DNA of 64,000 bases from Saccharothrix sp. (GTDB lineage Bacteria > Actinomycetota > Actinomycetes > Mycobacteriales > Pseudonocardiaceae): assembly GCF_031180885.1 (NCBI RefSeq), contig NZ_JAPSLK010000008.1, positions 166,385 to 230,384 of the forward strand. The letters are read 5' to 3'. Made by a program: the position numbers and the translations under genes. A model generated the notes under the pieces. It saw only the letters and a list, made by a program, of their open reading frames with translations, made no database searches and had not been told where the DNA came from. Below, in pieces: positions 16,132 through 23,432 of the stretch (position 1 is its first letter; every line of letters starts with the position of its first letter).

Positions 16132-16192
16132 CGAGGTGTTGGACGATCGCGTTGAAAAAGGGCTCGGAAATACGCGAGCGTCCAACACCTCG
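16132..16192. terminator. Long inverted repeat between convergent genes
   Basis: A 14-bp perfect arm (16132-16145 with 16179-16192) extends inward through one mismatch to 21 bp (16132-16152 with 16172-16192), around a 19-nt A/G-rich loop. It lies exactly between the SDR stop (16123) and the pcaC stop (16199). The best reading is a bidirectional terminator. Its length and near-perfection would also suit a small palindromic repeat element. Confidence 0.65.
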
Positions 16193-16198
16193 ACATGG

Positions 16199-16636
16199 TC
16201 ATTCCGCCAGGATCGGCTGGGCGACGGCGAACGCGCGGTTGGCGGCGGGAACGCCCGCGTAGACGGCGACCTGGAGCAGGACCTCCTTGATCTCGTCGCG
16301 GGTCAGGCCGTTGCGCAGGGCGGCGCGGACGTGCATGGCGAGTTCCGCGTCGTGGCCGAGGGTGGCGAGCATGGCCAGGGTGATGCAGGAGCGGGTCCGG
16401 CGGTCGAGGCCGGGGCGGGTCCAGATCTCGCCCCAGGCGTAGCGGGTGATGAGGTCCTGGAAGTCCGCGGTGAACTCGTCGGTGCGCGCGATCGCCCGGT
16501 CCACGTGCTCGTCGCCGAGCACCTCGCGGCGCACCCGCATGCCGTCCGCCCGCACCCGCGCGCCGTCCGCCCCCGCCCGCATGTCGTCCGCCTGCGTCCG
16601 CATGCCGTCTGCCCCTGGCAGCGTGTCGTCGGTCAT
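16199..16636 (-). CDS. pcaC: 4-carboxymuconolactone decarboxylase
   Basis: 145 residues. The CMD/AhpD-like core is RTDEFTADFQDLITRYAWGEIW, split around residue 60, followed by RTRSCITLAMLATLGHDAELAMHVRAALRNGLT. It converts 4-carboxymuconolactone to 3-oxoadipate enol-lactone. Unusually, about 28 residues near the N terminus are a degenerate heptad repeat around (A)DGMR, encoded by four 21-bp DNA repeats at 16536-16619. It overlaps pcaD by 4 bp (ATGA), in the same order as in fused PcaL of other actinomycetes, but unfused. It is the last gene of pcaHGBDC. Confidence 0.9.
   Translation of the reverse strand: MTDDTLPGADGMRTQADDMRAGADGARVRADGMRVRREVLGDEHVDRAIARTDEFTADFQDLITRYAWGEIWTRPGLDRRTRSCITLAMLATLGHDAELAMHVRAALRNGLTRDEIKEVLLQVAVYAGVPAANRAFAVAQPILAE
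16536..16619. repeat. Four 21-bp tandem repeats inside pcaC
   Basis: Units start at 16536, 16557, 16578 and 16599. Each resembles CGCATGCCGTCCGCC plus six variable bases. The unit is a multiple of three, so the array adds seven-residue repeats to PcaC without breaking its frame. Confidence 0.85.
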
Positions 16637-17391
16637 CGGGCCGCCAAGTGGTCGAGGAGGATGGCGGTCACGGCGTCGGCGGCCTCGACGTTGGCCAGGT
16701 GGGCGGCGTCGACCGTGTGGAGGACCGCGTCGGGGATGGCGTCGGCGATCTGGCGCTGGTGTTCCGGCGGGGTCGCGATGTCGTGCCGGCCCGCGATGAC
16801 CGCGGTCGGGGCCTCGATCGCGGGGAGGACCGAGCGGAGGTCGAGGGCGGCCAGGGCGTCGCAGCAGGAGGCGTAGCCCTCATCGTCCACAGTGGACACC
16901 ATGGTCTCGAAGGTCCGGATCACGTCGGGGTTGCGGGCCGCGAAGTCCTCGGTGAACCAGCGGCTCACGGCCACGGCCGCGATGGAGGAGGTGCCGGCGG
17001 CGCGGACCGCGGCGGCGCGGTCGTGCCAGGGTTGGGCGGAGGCGAAGGCGGCGGTGGTGCAGCACAGGACCAGGCGGTCGATGCGTTCCGGGGCGTGGCC
17101 TGCGAGCCACATGCCGACCATGGCGCCCAGGGAGACGCCGGCGTAGGAGACGCGGGACAGGCCGAGTGTGTCCAGGAGTTCCAGGACGTCGTCGGCAAGG
17201 TCGTCCAAGCGGTACGGGCCCGGGGTGGTCGGGGTGCCGCCGTGGCCGCGGTGGTCGAAGCGCAGGACGCGGAAGCGCTCGACGAGGGCGGGGAGTTGGG
17301 CGTCCCACAGGGCGGTGGTGGTGCCCAGGGAGTTGCCCAGGACCAGGACGGGGGCGTCCGGTGGGCCGGTGAGGTCGTGGTGGAGGGTCAT
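16633..17391 (-). CDS. pcaD: 3-oxoadipate enol-lactonase
   Basis: 252 residues, alpha/beta hydrolase. The oxyanion region is LVLGNSLGTTTALW near residue 20, the nucleophile elbow is YAGVSLGAMVG (Ser near 87), the acid is in VIAGRHDIATPP, and the final His is in VDAAHLANVE. It hydrolyses enol-lactone to 3-oxoadipate. The ATG at 17391 overlaps the pcaB stop (ATGA), and its own stop overlaps the pcaC start (ATGA). Streptomyces and Rhodococcus usually fuse D and C as pcaL. Confidence 0.9.
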   Translation of the reverse strand: MTLHHDLTGPPDAPVLVLGNSLGTTTALWDAQLPALVERFRVLRFDHRGHGGTPTTPGPYRLDDLADDVLELLDTLGLSRVSYAGVSLGAMVGMWLAGHAPERIDRLVLCCTTAAFASAQPWHDRAAAVRAAGTSSIAAVAVSRWFTEDFAARNPDVIRTFETMVSTVDDEGYASCCDALAALDLRSVLPAIEAPTAVIAGRHDIATPPEHQRQIADAIPDAVLHTVDAAHLANVEAADAVTAILLDHLAAR

Positions 17392-18728
17392 CGGCCGGGC
17401 CTTTCGCGGTGTGCGGCGAGCGCGCGGTCGACGAACTCGCCGGCGCTGCCGATGTAGCCCGCCGGGTCCAGGGCCTCCGCGATCTCCTCGGGGGACAGGT
17501 CGATGCGCAGGTCCGCCTCCAGCGCGACGCGCAGGGAACGGCCGGACAGCACCGCCGTGCGGCACACCTCGGCGACCAGGTCCTGGGCCTCGGCGCGGCC
17601 GATGCGGGCGGCCAGGCGGACGGCGACGTTCTCGGCCATCAGCAGGCCGCCGGTCAGCTCCAGGTTCCGCCGCATCCGGTCCGGGTCGACGCGCAGCCGG
17701 GACAGCAGCTCCCGCACGCCGCGCACCCCGCCGCCGACGAGTCTCAGCAGCTCGGTGACGGTCTGCCACTCGCTGTGCCAGGCGCCGACCGCGCGCTCGT
17801 GCTCCTGGGCCATCGCGGACAGCACGGTCGAGACGAGCGCGGGGACGCGGCGGGCGCAGGCGTTGACCAGGACGGCGCGCACCGGGTTGTGCTTGTGCGG
17901 CATGGCGGACGACGTGCCGCCCTCGGCCTCGGCGACCTCCGCGACCTCGGTCTGGGCGAGCAGCACGACGTCCTGCGCGATCTTGGCCAGCACGCCGGAC
18001 ACCGCGCCCAGCGCGCCCGCCAGTTCGGCGATGCGGGTCCGGTTGGTGTGCCACGGGATCAGCGGCGCGGCCAGGCCGAGTTGGGCGGCGAGCTGGTCGG
18101 TCAGGCTGGGGTCGTTGACCGCGGCCAGGGTGCCCGCCGCGCCGCCGAACTGGACGGCCAGGCGCTCGTGCCGGACGCGGGTGAGGTTGTCGACGGCCTC
18201 GTCCACGGCCACCAGCCAGCCCGCGCACTTGAGGCCGAACGTGGTGGGCAGCGCGTGCTGGGCGAGCGTGCGGCCCGCGATGAGGGTGTCGCGGTGGCGC
18301 TGGGCGAGCCGTTCGCACTCCTTGGCGACGCCGCGCAGGCCGTCCAGGACCGGTCCCAGCGCGCGGAACGCGACCAGGGACAGGGCGGTGTCCAGCACGT
18401 CCTGGCTGGTCGCTCCGTTGTGCACGGCGGCCTTGCCCTCAGCCGTGACGTGCGCGCCGATCGCCCGCACCAGCGGCACGACCGGGGTGCCCGAGGTCAG
18501 CGCGCCGGCGCCGAGTTCGGCCGGGTCGTAGTGGCCGACGTCGATCGCCGTCACGACCATCCGCGCCGCCTCCTCGGACACGATGCCCGCGCGGGCCTGC
18601 ACGATCGCCAGCGCGCGTTCGAAGTCGAGCATCGCCCGCAGCCACGCCCCGTCGCTGATCTCGGCCTCCACGGCCGGGTCGGTGAACAGCGGGCCGAACA
18701 GGTCAGACGTCGAAGAAGACGGTTTCAT
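17388..18728 (-). CDS. pcaB: 3-carboxy-cis,cis-muconate cycloisomerase
   Basis: 446 residues of the fumarase/aspartase superfamily. The signature loop GGTSSAMPHKHNP (near residue 275) and the block GATSQDVLDTALSL (about 105) are present. It lactonises 3-carboxymuconate made by PcaHG to 4-carboxymuconolactone. Its start lies 26 bp inside pcaG and its end overlaps pcaD by 4 bp, so translation is coupled. Length is normal for the family. Confidence 0.92.
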   Translation of the reverse strand: MKPSSSTSDLFGPLFTDPAVEAEISDGAWLRAMLDFERALAIVQARAGIVSEEAARMVVTAIDVGHYDPAELGAGALTSGTPVVPLVRAIGAHVTAEGKAAVHNGATSQDVLDTALSLVAFRALGPVLDGLRGVAKECERLAQRHRDTLIAGRTLAQHALPTTFGLKCAGWLVAVDEAVDNLTRVRHERLAVQFGGAAGTLAAVNDPSLTDQLAAQLGLAAPLIPWHTNRTRIAELAGALGAVSGVLAKIAQDVVLLAQTEVAEVAEAEGGTSSAMPHKHNPVRAVLVNACARRVPALVSTVLSAMAQEHERAVGAWHSEWQTVTELLRLVGGGVRGVRELLSRLRVDPDRMRRNLELTGGLLMAENVAVRLAARIGRAEAQDLVAEVCRTAVLSGRSLRVALEADLRIDLSPEEIAEALDPAGYIGSAGEFVDRALAAHRERPGR

Positions 18729-19284
18729 GCTCCCCTTGCAGCCGGATGTCGAAGTGGTAGCCGTACGGGGCGGCGGCGGCGATGAGGGTGGCCCGCGCGG
18801 CGGGGTCGAGGGTCGTCAGGACGGGGTCGTGGGCGTTGGCCTGCTCGTCCGGGAAGTAGATCCGGGTGACCAGGCGCACCAGCACGCCCCGGCAGAACAG
18901 GGACACGTTGAGGTGGGGCGCCTCCCATCCCCCGTCGCCGGTCGGCAGCGGGCCGGGCTTCACGGTGAGCACACCGTAGCGGCCGTCCGGGTCGGTCGCG
19001 CACCGGCCGAAGCCCCGGAAATCCTTCCACCGCACCGCGCCGCGCGGGTCGTCGGGGTGGTCGAAGCGCCCCTCCGGGTCGGCCTGCCAGGTCTCCACCA
19101 CGGCGTCGGGGACGGGGTCGCCGTTGCCGTCCAGGACCTTGCCCTCGATGCGGAACGCGCCGGGCGTGCCTTCGGGGACGACGAACGGGCCGTCCTCCCA
19201 AGGCAGTCCGACGGCGAAGAACGGGCCGACGGTCTGCGACGGCGTGGTGATCAGGGACGGCGTGGTGATCAGCGGTTCAGTCAT
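18703..19284 (-). CDS. pcaG: Protocatechuate 3,4-dioxygenase, alpha subunit
   Basis: 193 residues. It has the intradiol dioxygenase beta-sandwich with QTVGPFFAVGLP near the N terminus, the GKVLDGNGDPVPDAVVETWQ block, and HLNVSLFCRG, but lacks the full Fe(III) Tyr-Tyr-His-His set, as expected for the alpha chain. An 18-bp tandem duplication (19238-19273) doubles LITTPS in the N-terminal arm. It overlaps pcaH by 8 bp and pcaB by 26 bp. Confidence 0.92.
   Translation of the reverse strand: MTEPLITTPSLITTPSQTVGPFFAVGLPWEDGPFVVPEGTPGAFRIEGKVLDGNGDPVPDAVVETWQADPEGRFDHPDDPRGAVRWKDFRGFGRCATDPDGRYGVLTVKPGPLPTGDGGWEAPHLNVSLFCRGVLVRLVTRIYFPDEQANAHDPVLTTLDPAARATLIAAAAPYGYHFDIRLQGEHETVFFDV
19238..19273. 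repeat. 18-bp tandem duplication in pcaG
   Basis: Units 19238-19255 and 19256-19273 are identical in 17 of 18 bases. The in-frame duplication repeats LITTPS near the PcaG N terminus. Confidence 0.85.
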
Positions 19285-19999
19285 CGTCGCCCTCCTCCTC
19301 CAGCGGGGTCGGGGTCTTGCCGCGGAGCACGATGTCCCACCGGTAGCCCAGGGCCCATTCCGGCACGGTCGTGTCCAGGTCGAAGCGGGCGACCATGGCC
19401 TCGCGGGCCTTCGGGTCGCGGACCGAGTTGTAGACCGGGTCCTGGAAGAACAACGGGTCTCCGGGGAAGTACATCTGGGTGATCAGGCGCTGGGTGAACG
19501 CGGTGCCGAACAGAGAGAAGTGGATGTGCGCCGGCCGCCAGGCGTTGTCGTGGTTGCGCCACGGGTAGGCGCCGGGGTGGATCGTGGTGAAGCTGTAGCG
19601 GCCGTCCGCGTCGGTCAGGGTGCGGCCCACGCCGGTGAAGTTCGGGTCCAGGGGCGCGGGGTGGCGGTCGCCGTCGTGGCGGTAGCGGCCGGCGGCGTTG
19701 GCCTGCCAGACCTCCAGCAGGGTGTTCGGGATCGGGCGGCCGTCACCGTCCAGGACCCGCCCGGACACGATGATCCGCTGGCCCTGCGGCTCGCCGGCGT
19801 GACCCGCGGTGAGGTCGTTGTCGTGCGGGCCGACGCGGCCCTCGCCCAGCAGCGGGCCGGTGATCTCGCCCAGGCGGTGCGGGACGAGCACCAGCGGCCG
19901 GTTGGGTGCGCGCAGGGCGTTGGACCGGTAGTCCGGCCAGCGCACCGGGGGCTGGGACTCCGGGTCCCGGCGGTACTGCGGCGTGGTCTGCGATGGCAC
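19277..19999 (-). CDS. pcaH: Protocatechuate 3,4-dioxygenase, beta subunit
   Basis: 240 residues from GTG 19999, chosen because AGGAG lies 6 bases before it; 27 further upstream codons are open but not conserved-looking. It has the intradiol dioxygenase catalytic chain, with Fe ligand regions NTLLEVWQANAAGRY, HPGAYPW and the His pair in RPAHIHFSLFG. It cleaves protocatechuate to 3-carboxy-cis,cis-muconate. It is the first gene of the operon pcaHGBDC, all genes overlapping. An inverted repeat at 20051-20074 lies in its promoter. No pcaR or pcaIJF gene is in the window. Confidence 0.92.
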   Translation of the reverse strand: MPSQTTPQYRRDPESQPPVRWPDYRSNALRAPNRPLVLVPHRLGEITGPLLGEGRVGPHDNDLTAGHAGEPQGQRIIVSGRVLDGDGRPIPNTLLEVWQANAAGRYRHDGDRHPAPLDPNFTGVGRTLTDADGRYSFTTIHPGAYPWRNHDNAWRPAHIHFSLFGTAFTQRLITQMYFPGDPLFFQDPVYNSVRDPKAREAMVARFDLDTTVPEWALGYRWDIVLRGKTPTPLEEEGDDD

Positions 20000-20050
20000 C
20001 GCGGGCTCCTGTTCGTCCGGGGCTGGTTCCAAGATCGACCGTAGGTTTCG

Positions 20051-20074
20051 GCGTCCGCGGCGGTCAACGGACGC
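20051..20074. promoter_or_regulatory. Inverted repeat in the pcaH promoter
   Basis: GCGTCCG (20051-20057) and CGGACGC (20068-20074) are perfect 7-bp arms separated by 10 bp, centred about 63 bp upstream of the pcaH GTG. It could bind an IclR/PcaR-type activator or a MarR-type repressor encoded elsewhere. It also lies upstream of the divergent DUF4331 gene. Confidence 0.45.
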
Positions 20075-20197
20075 TTCCACTCACCGGAAGACCAACCCCT
20101 GACTCGTGAACCGGGCGCGACCCCTACGTTCTGAACCGGAGCCCTCCGGTGCCCGAACAGTCAGGTGTCTGCACGCTCGCCGATGAAGGGATCGAGC

Positions 20198-21775
20198 ATG
20201 TCCACACCGCTCACCAGGCGCCGGACCACGCGCGTGGCCGCCGCGCTCGCCGCGGTCGGCGTCGCGGCCACCGCCGCCGGCCTGGTCGGCGCGCCGGGTC
20301 CGGCGGGCGCGTCGAGCCACCGCGAGGCGCCGCTGATCGCCGGCGACCCGGCGGTCGACAACACCGACGTCTACGCGTTCGTCAGCCCCGACCACCAGGA
20401 CACCGTCACGCTGATCGCGAACTTCGCGCCGTTCCAGGAACCCAACGGCGGCCCGAACTTCTACCCGTTCGCGACCGACGCGCGCTACGACATCAACGTC
20501 GACAACGACGGCGACGCCAAGGCCGACCTGACCTACCGGTTCACGTTCCAGACCGAGGACAGGCGCGGCAAGTCCACGTTCCTGTACAACAACGGGGCCG
20601 TCACCTCGCTGGACGACGAGAACCTGCTGTTCCGCCAGTTCTACGCGCTGGAAGTGGTCGACCAGCGCGGCAACGCGAAGAAGTTGGTGCAGCGCGGCAA
20701 GGTCGCGCCGTCCAACACCGGCCCGAAGTCCATGCCGGACTACGGGGCGCTGCGCGACCAGGCGATCACCGCCGTGCCCGGTGGCGCGAAGGCGTTCGTG
20801 GGCCAGGCCGACGACCCGTTCTTCCTGGACCTGCGGGTGTTCGACCTGCTGTACGGGGCGGACCTGTCCGAGGTCGGCCAGGACACGCTGCGCGGGTTCA
20901 ACGCCAACACGATCGCGTTGCAGGTGCCCAAGAACTGGCTGGCGCTCAAGGGCGACGCCAAGCGCAACCCGGTGATCGGGGTGTGGAGCGACACCGAGCG
21001 CCGGTCGATGGAGATCAGCCCCGGCCGGGCGCGGGCGCACGGCGAGTGGGTGCAGGTGTCGCGGCTGGGCAACCCGCTGGTCAACGAGGTCGTGGTGCCG
21101 GCGGCGCTGAAGGACACGTTCAACTCGCTGACGCCCGACCAGGACGCCAAGGTCGAGGAGCTGGTGGACCGGGTCACCGAACCCGAGGTGCCTCGGCTGA
21201 TCGAGCAGATCTACAAGATCCCCGCGCCCAGGGGGAAGCGGGACGACCTGGTCGAGATCTTCCTGACCGGTATCACCACCAAGCTCGGCGGTCCGATCAA
21301 GGCAGACCTGAACTCGCAGGTGAACAACGCGGACGTGAACCCGCGGAAGTTCGTGCCGTCCGAGCAGTTGCGGCTGAACATGGGGGTGCCGGTGTCGGGT
21401 GACCAGAACCGGTTGGGCGTGCTGGCCAAGGACAACCAGGGCTTCCCCAACGGCCGGCGGCTCACCGACGACGTGGTGGACATCGGGTTGCAGGCGCTGG
21501 AGGGTGCGACGGTCAACGGGGTCGTCGAGGGGTTGGCGGCCGGTGACAAGGTCGATGCGAACGAGAACGCGTTCGGCAAGCAGTTCCCGTACGTGGCGCT
21601 GCCGAACAACACCGCCGTCAACGCGGGCGGCGGCGAGGTCGCGATCAAGCCGACGGCGGGCGGGTCGATGCCGACCGCACCGCTGTGGGGCGGGCTGCTC
21701 GCGGTCCTGCTGATCGGCGCGGGTTTCTGGATCTTCCGCAACCGCGCCCGGCAGGCCGCCTCCCCGACCGAGTAG
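20198..21775 (+). CDS. DUF4331 domain-containing exported membrane-anchored protein
   Basis: 525 residues from ATG 20198. A signal peptide with RRRTTR and an alanine-rich core ends near GASSHREAPLI, the typical DUF4331 start (SHREAP). The body has YAFVSP, FYPFATDARYDI and the C-terminal PYVALPN blocks. The C terminus (about 492-515) is one transmembrane helix followed by RNRAR, so the protein is held on the outer face of the membrane. Function is unknown in the family. It is followed by a TPR gene and a NicO-type metal permease, a trio whose joint role may concern metal handling (inference). Confidence 0.85.
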   Translation: MSTPLTRRRTTRVAAALAAVGVAATAAGLVGAPGPAGASSHREAPLIAGDPAVDNTDVYAFVSPDHQDTVTLIANFAPFQEPNGGPNFYPFATDARYDINVDNDGDAKADLTYRFTFQTEDRRGKSTFLYNNGAVTSLDDENLLFRQFYALEVVDQRGNAKKLVQRGKVAPSNTGPKSMPDYGALRDQAITAVPGGAKAFVGQADDPFFLDLRVFDLLYGADLSEVGQDTLRGFNANTIALQVPKNWLALKGDAKRNPVIGVWSDTERRSMEISPGRARAHGEWVQVSRLGNPLVNEVVVPAALKDTFNSLTPDQDAKVEELVDRVTEPEVPRLIEQIYKIPAPRGKRDDLVEIFLTGITTKLGGPIKADLNSQVNNADVNPRKFVPSEQLRLNMGVPVSGDQNRLGVLAKDNQGFPNGRRLTDDVVDIGLQALEGATVNGVVEGLAAGDKVDANENAFGKQFPYVALPNNTAVNAGGGEVAIKPTAGGSMPTAPLWGGLLAVLLIGAGFWIFRNRARQAASPTE

Positions 21776-21805
21776 CCCGCGAGCCCGGCGGGGACGCACC
21801 TCCCC

Positions 21806-21871
21806 GCCGGGCACTCCCCCGCCGGGCACTCCCCCGCCGGGCACTCCCCCGCCGGGCACTCCCCCGCCGGG
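21806..21871. repeat. 15-bp tandem repeat, four perfect copies
   Basis: GCCGGGCACTCCCCC is repeated at 21806, 21821, 21836 and 21851, with a partial fifth copy. It begins 30 bp after the DUF4331 stop. Confidence 0.9.
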
Positions 21872-22153
21872 CCCCGCCCCAGCTCCACACCCCGCCCAGC
21901 CACGCCGGCCAGGCCACGTCCGCCCGGCGGCCCCACCCGGCAACACACGCCCGCCCACCCACGCACCGGTGGCCTCGCCCGGCCCAGCCACGCCCCGCCC
22001 TCGGGTCACGCCCGCCCCCAGCCACGCCCCGCCCCCAGGTCACGCCCGCCCCAGCCACGCCCGCCGCCGCACCCCACCCGCGCCGCGCCACACCCACGCC
22101 GGCATCCCCGCCCCGCTACACCCACTCGCCACTCCCCGCCGCTGCCCGTTCCC
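21872..22153. other. C-rich low-complexity intergenic region
   Basis: Imperfect repeats of CCAGCCACGCCCCGCC fill the gap between the tandem array and the TPR gene. The frames through it are open only because they code Pro/Ala/His strings. No gene is supported; a clear ribosome site appears only at 22154. Confidence 0.6.
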
Positions 22154-22166
22154 GGAGGTCTTCCGC

Positions 22167-23432
22167 ATGATCCGGCTCGTCGCCGTCACGGCCATCGTCG
22201 GCGGGATCGCGCTCCTGGTCACCGCCGTGTCCGCACTGTCCACCCCGGACGCCGACCCACCACCCGCCCCCGCCGCCGTCGAGTCCGCGCTGCACCGCAC
22301 GATCACCGCCGCCCGCGACAAGCTGCGCCGCACCCCGACCGATGCGCGCACCTGGGCGACCCTCGGCACCTCGTACGTCGAACAAGCCCGGGTGACCGGC
22401 GACCCCACCTACTACGCCAAGGCCCAAGGCGCCCTCGACGAATCCCTCAAGCACCAGCCCGACAACGGCTGGGCCCTCCTCGGCCTCGGCGCCCTGGCCA
22501 ACGCCCGCCACGACTTCACCACCGCCCGCGACCTGGCCCGACGCGCGGCGGTCGTGCTGCCCGACACCGCCGAGGTGTACGGGGTGCTGGCGGACGCCCA
22601 GACCCAGCTCGGCGAGCCGGCGACCGCGACCGTGCAACGGATGCTGGACCTCGAACCCGGCGTCCCCTCCTTCACCCGCGCCGCCTACGACCTGGAGCAA
22701 CGCGGTGACGTCGACGGCGCCCGGTCGGCGCTGGAGCGCGGTCTGGAGGCGGCCGTGGTGCCCGCGGAGGTCGTGTTCTGCCGGTACCACCTGGGTGAGC
22801 TGGCGTTCGACAACGGCCGGCTGGACGAGGCCGAGTCCCACTACGACCAAGGCCTGCTGGTCGACCCCCGGGACGTGATGCTGGCGCAGGGCAAGGCGAA
22901 GGTGGCCGCCGCGCGCGGTCGGTTCGACGAAGCCCTCGGCACCTACCGGGATCTGGTGGCCCGTGCGCCGCTCCCGCAGCTGTTGCACGAGTACGCGGTG
23001 TTGTTGCGCCGGGCCGGACGTGGCGAGGAGGCGGTGCGGCAGTACGACGTGCTGACCCGGCAGTTCGAGCTGTTGGCGGCGGCGGGCGGGTCGGACGACC
23101 TGGCGGCGTCGGAGGTCGCGGCGGACCGGGGTGACGCGGTGACGGCACTGCGGTTGGCCGAAGCCGAGTGGGGGCGGCGGCAGAACGTCCTGGTCGCCGA
23201 CGCGCTGGCGTGGGCGCTGCACCTCAACGGTCGTGACGCCGAGGCCTTGGAGTTCGCCACCCGCGCGGCGGCTTCGGGTTGGCGCAACGCGGAGTTCGCG
23301 TTCCACCGGGGCACGATCCTGGCCTCGCTGGGACGTCCCGAGGCGGCGGACGTGCTGGCGGCGGCGTTGGAGATCAACCCGCACTTCCCGGACGCCGGCG
23401 CGGCCCGGGCGACCCTGGCGGGCCTGCGGTGA
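22167..23432 (+). CDS. Tetratricopeptide repeat membrane-anchored protein
   Basis: 421 residues from ATG 22167, with GGAGG 8 bases upstream. An N-terminal membrane helix (residues 3-22) is followed by several TPR units from residue 48, for example TWATLGTSYVEQARVTGDPTYYAKAQ split in two helices, then DNGWALLGLGALANARHDF and more to LEINPHFPDAGAARATLAGL. It is likely an extracytoplasmic scaffold. The stop overlaps the GTG of the metal permease (GTGA), so the two are coupled. Confidence 0.85.
   Translation: MIRLVAVTAIVGGIALLVTAVSALSTPDADPPPAPAAVESALHRTITAARDKLRRTPTDARTWATLGTSYVEQARVTGDPTYYAKAQGALDESLKHQPDNGWALLGLGALANARHDFTTARDLARRAAVVLPDTAEVYGVLADAQTQLGEPATATVQRMLDLEPGVPSFTRAAYDLEQRGDVDGARSALERGLEAAVVPAEVVFCRYHLGELAFDNGRLDEAESHYDQGLLVDPRDVMLAQGKAKVAAARGRFDEALGTYRDLVARAPLPQLLHEYAVLLRRAGRGEEAVRQYDVLTRQFELLAAAGGSDDLAASEVAADRGDAVTALRLAEAEWGRRQNVLVADALAWALHLNGRDAEALEFATRAAASGWRNAEFAFHRGTILASLGRPEAADVLAAALEINPHFPDAGAARATLAGLR

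Noticed and set aside
20105..20130. ECF-type promoter (GAACC...CGTT) upstream of the DUF4331 gene
   Set aside because: The spacer of 14 bp is too short for the usual ECF spacing and no linked ECF sigma gene is visible.
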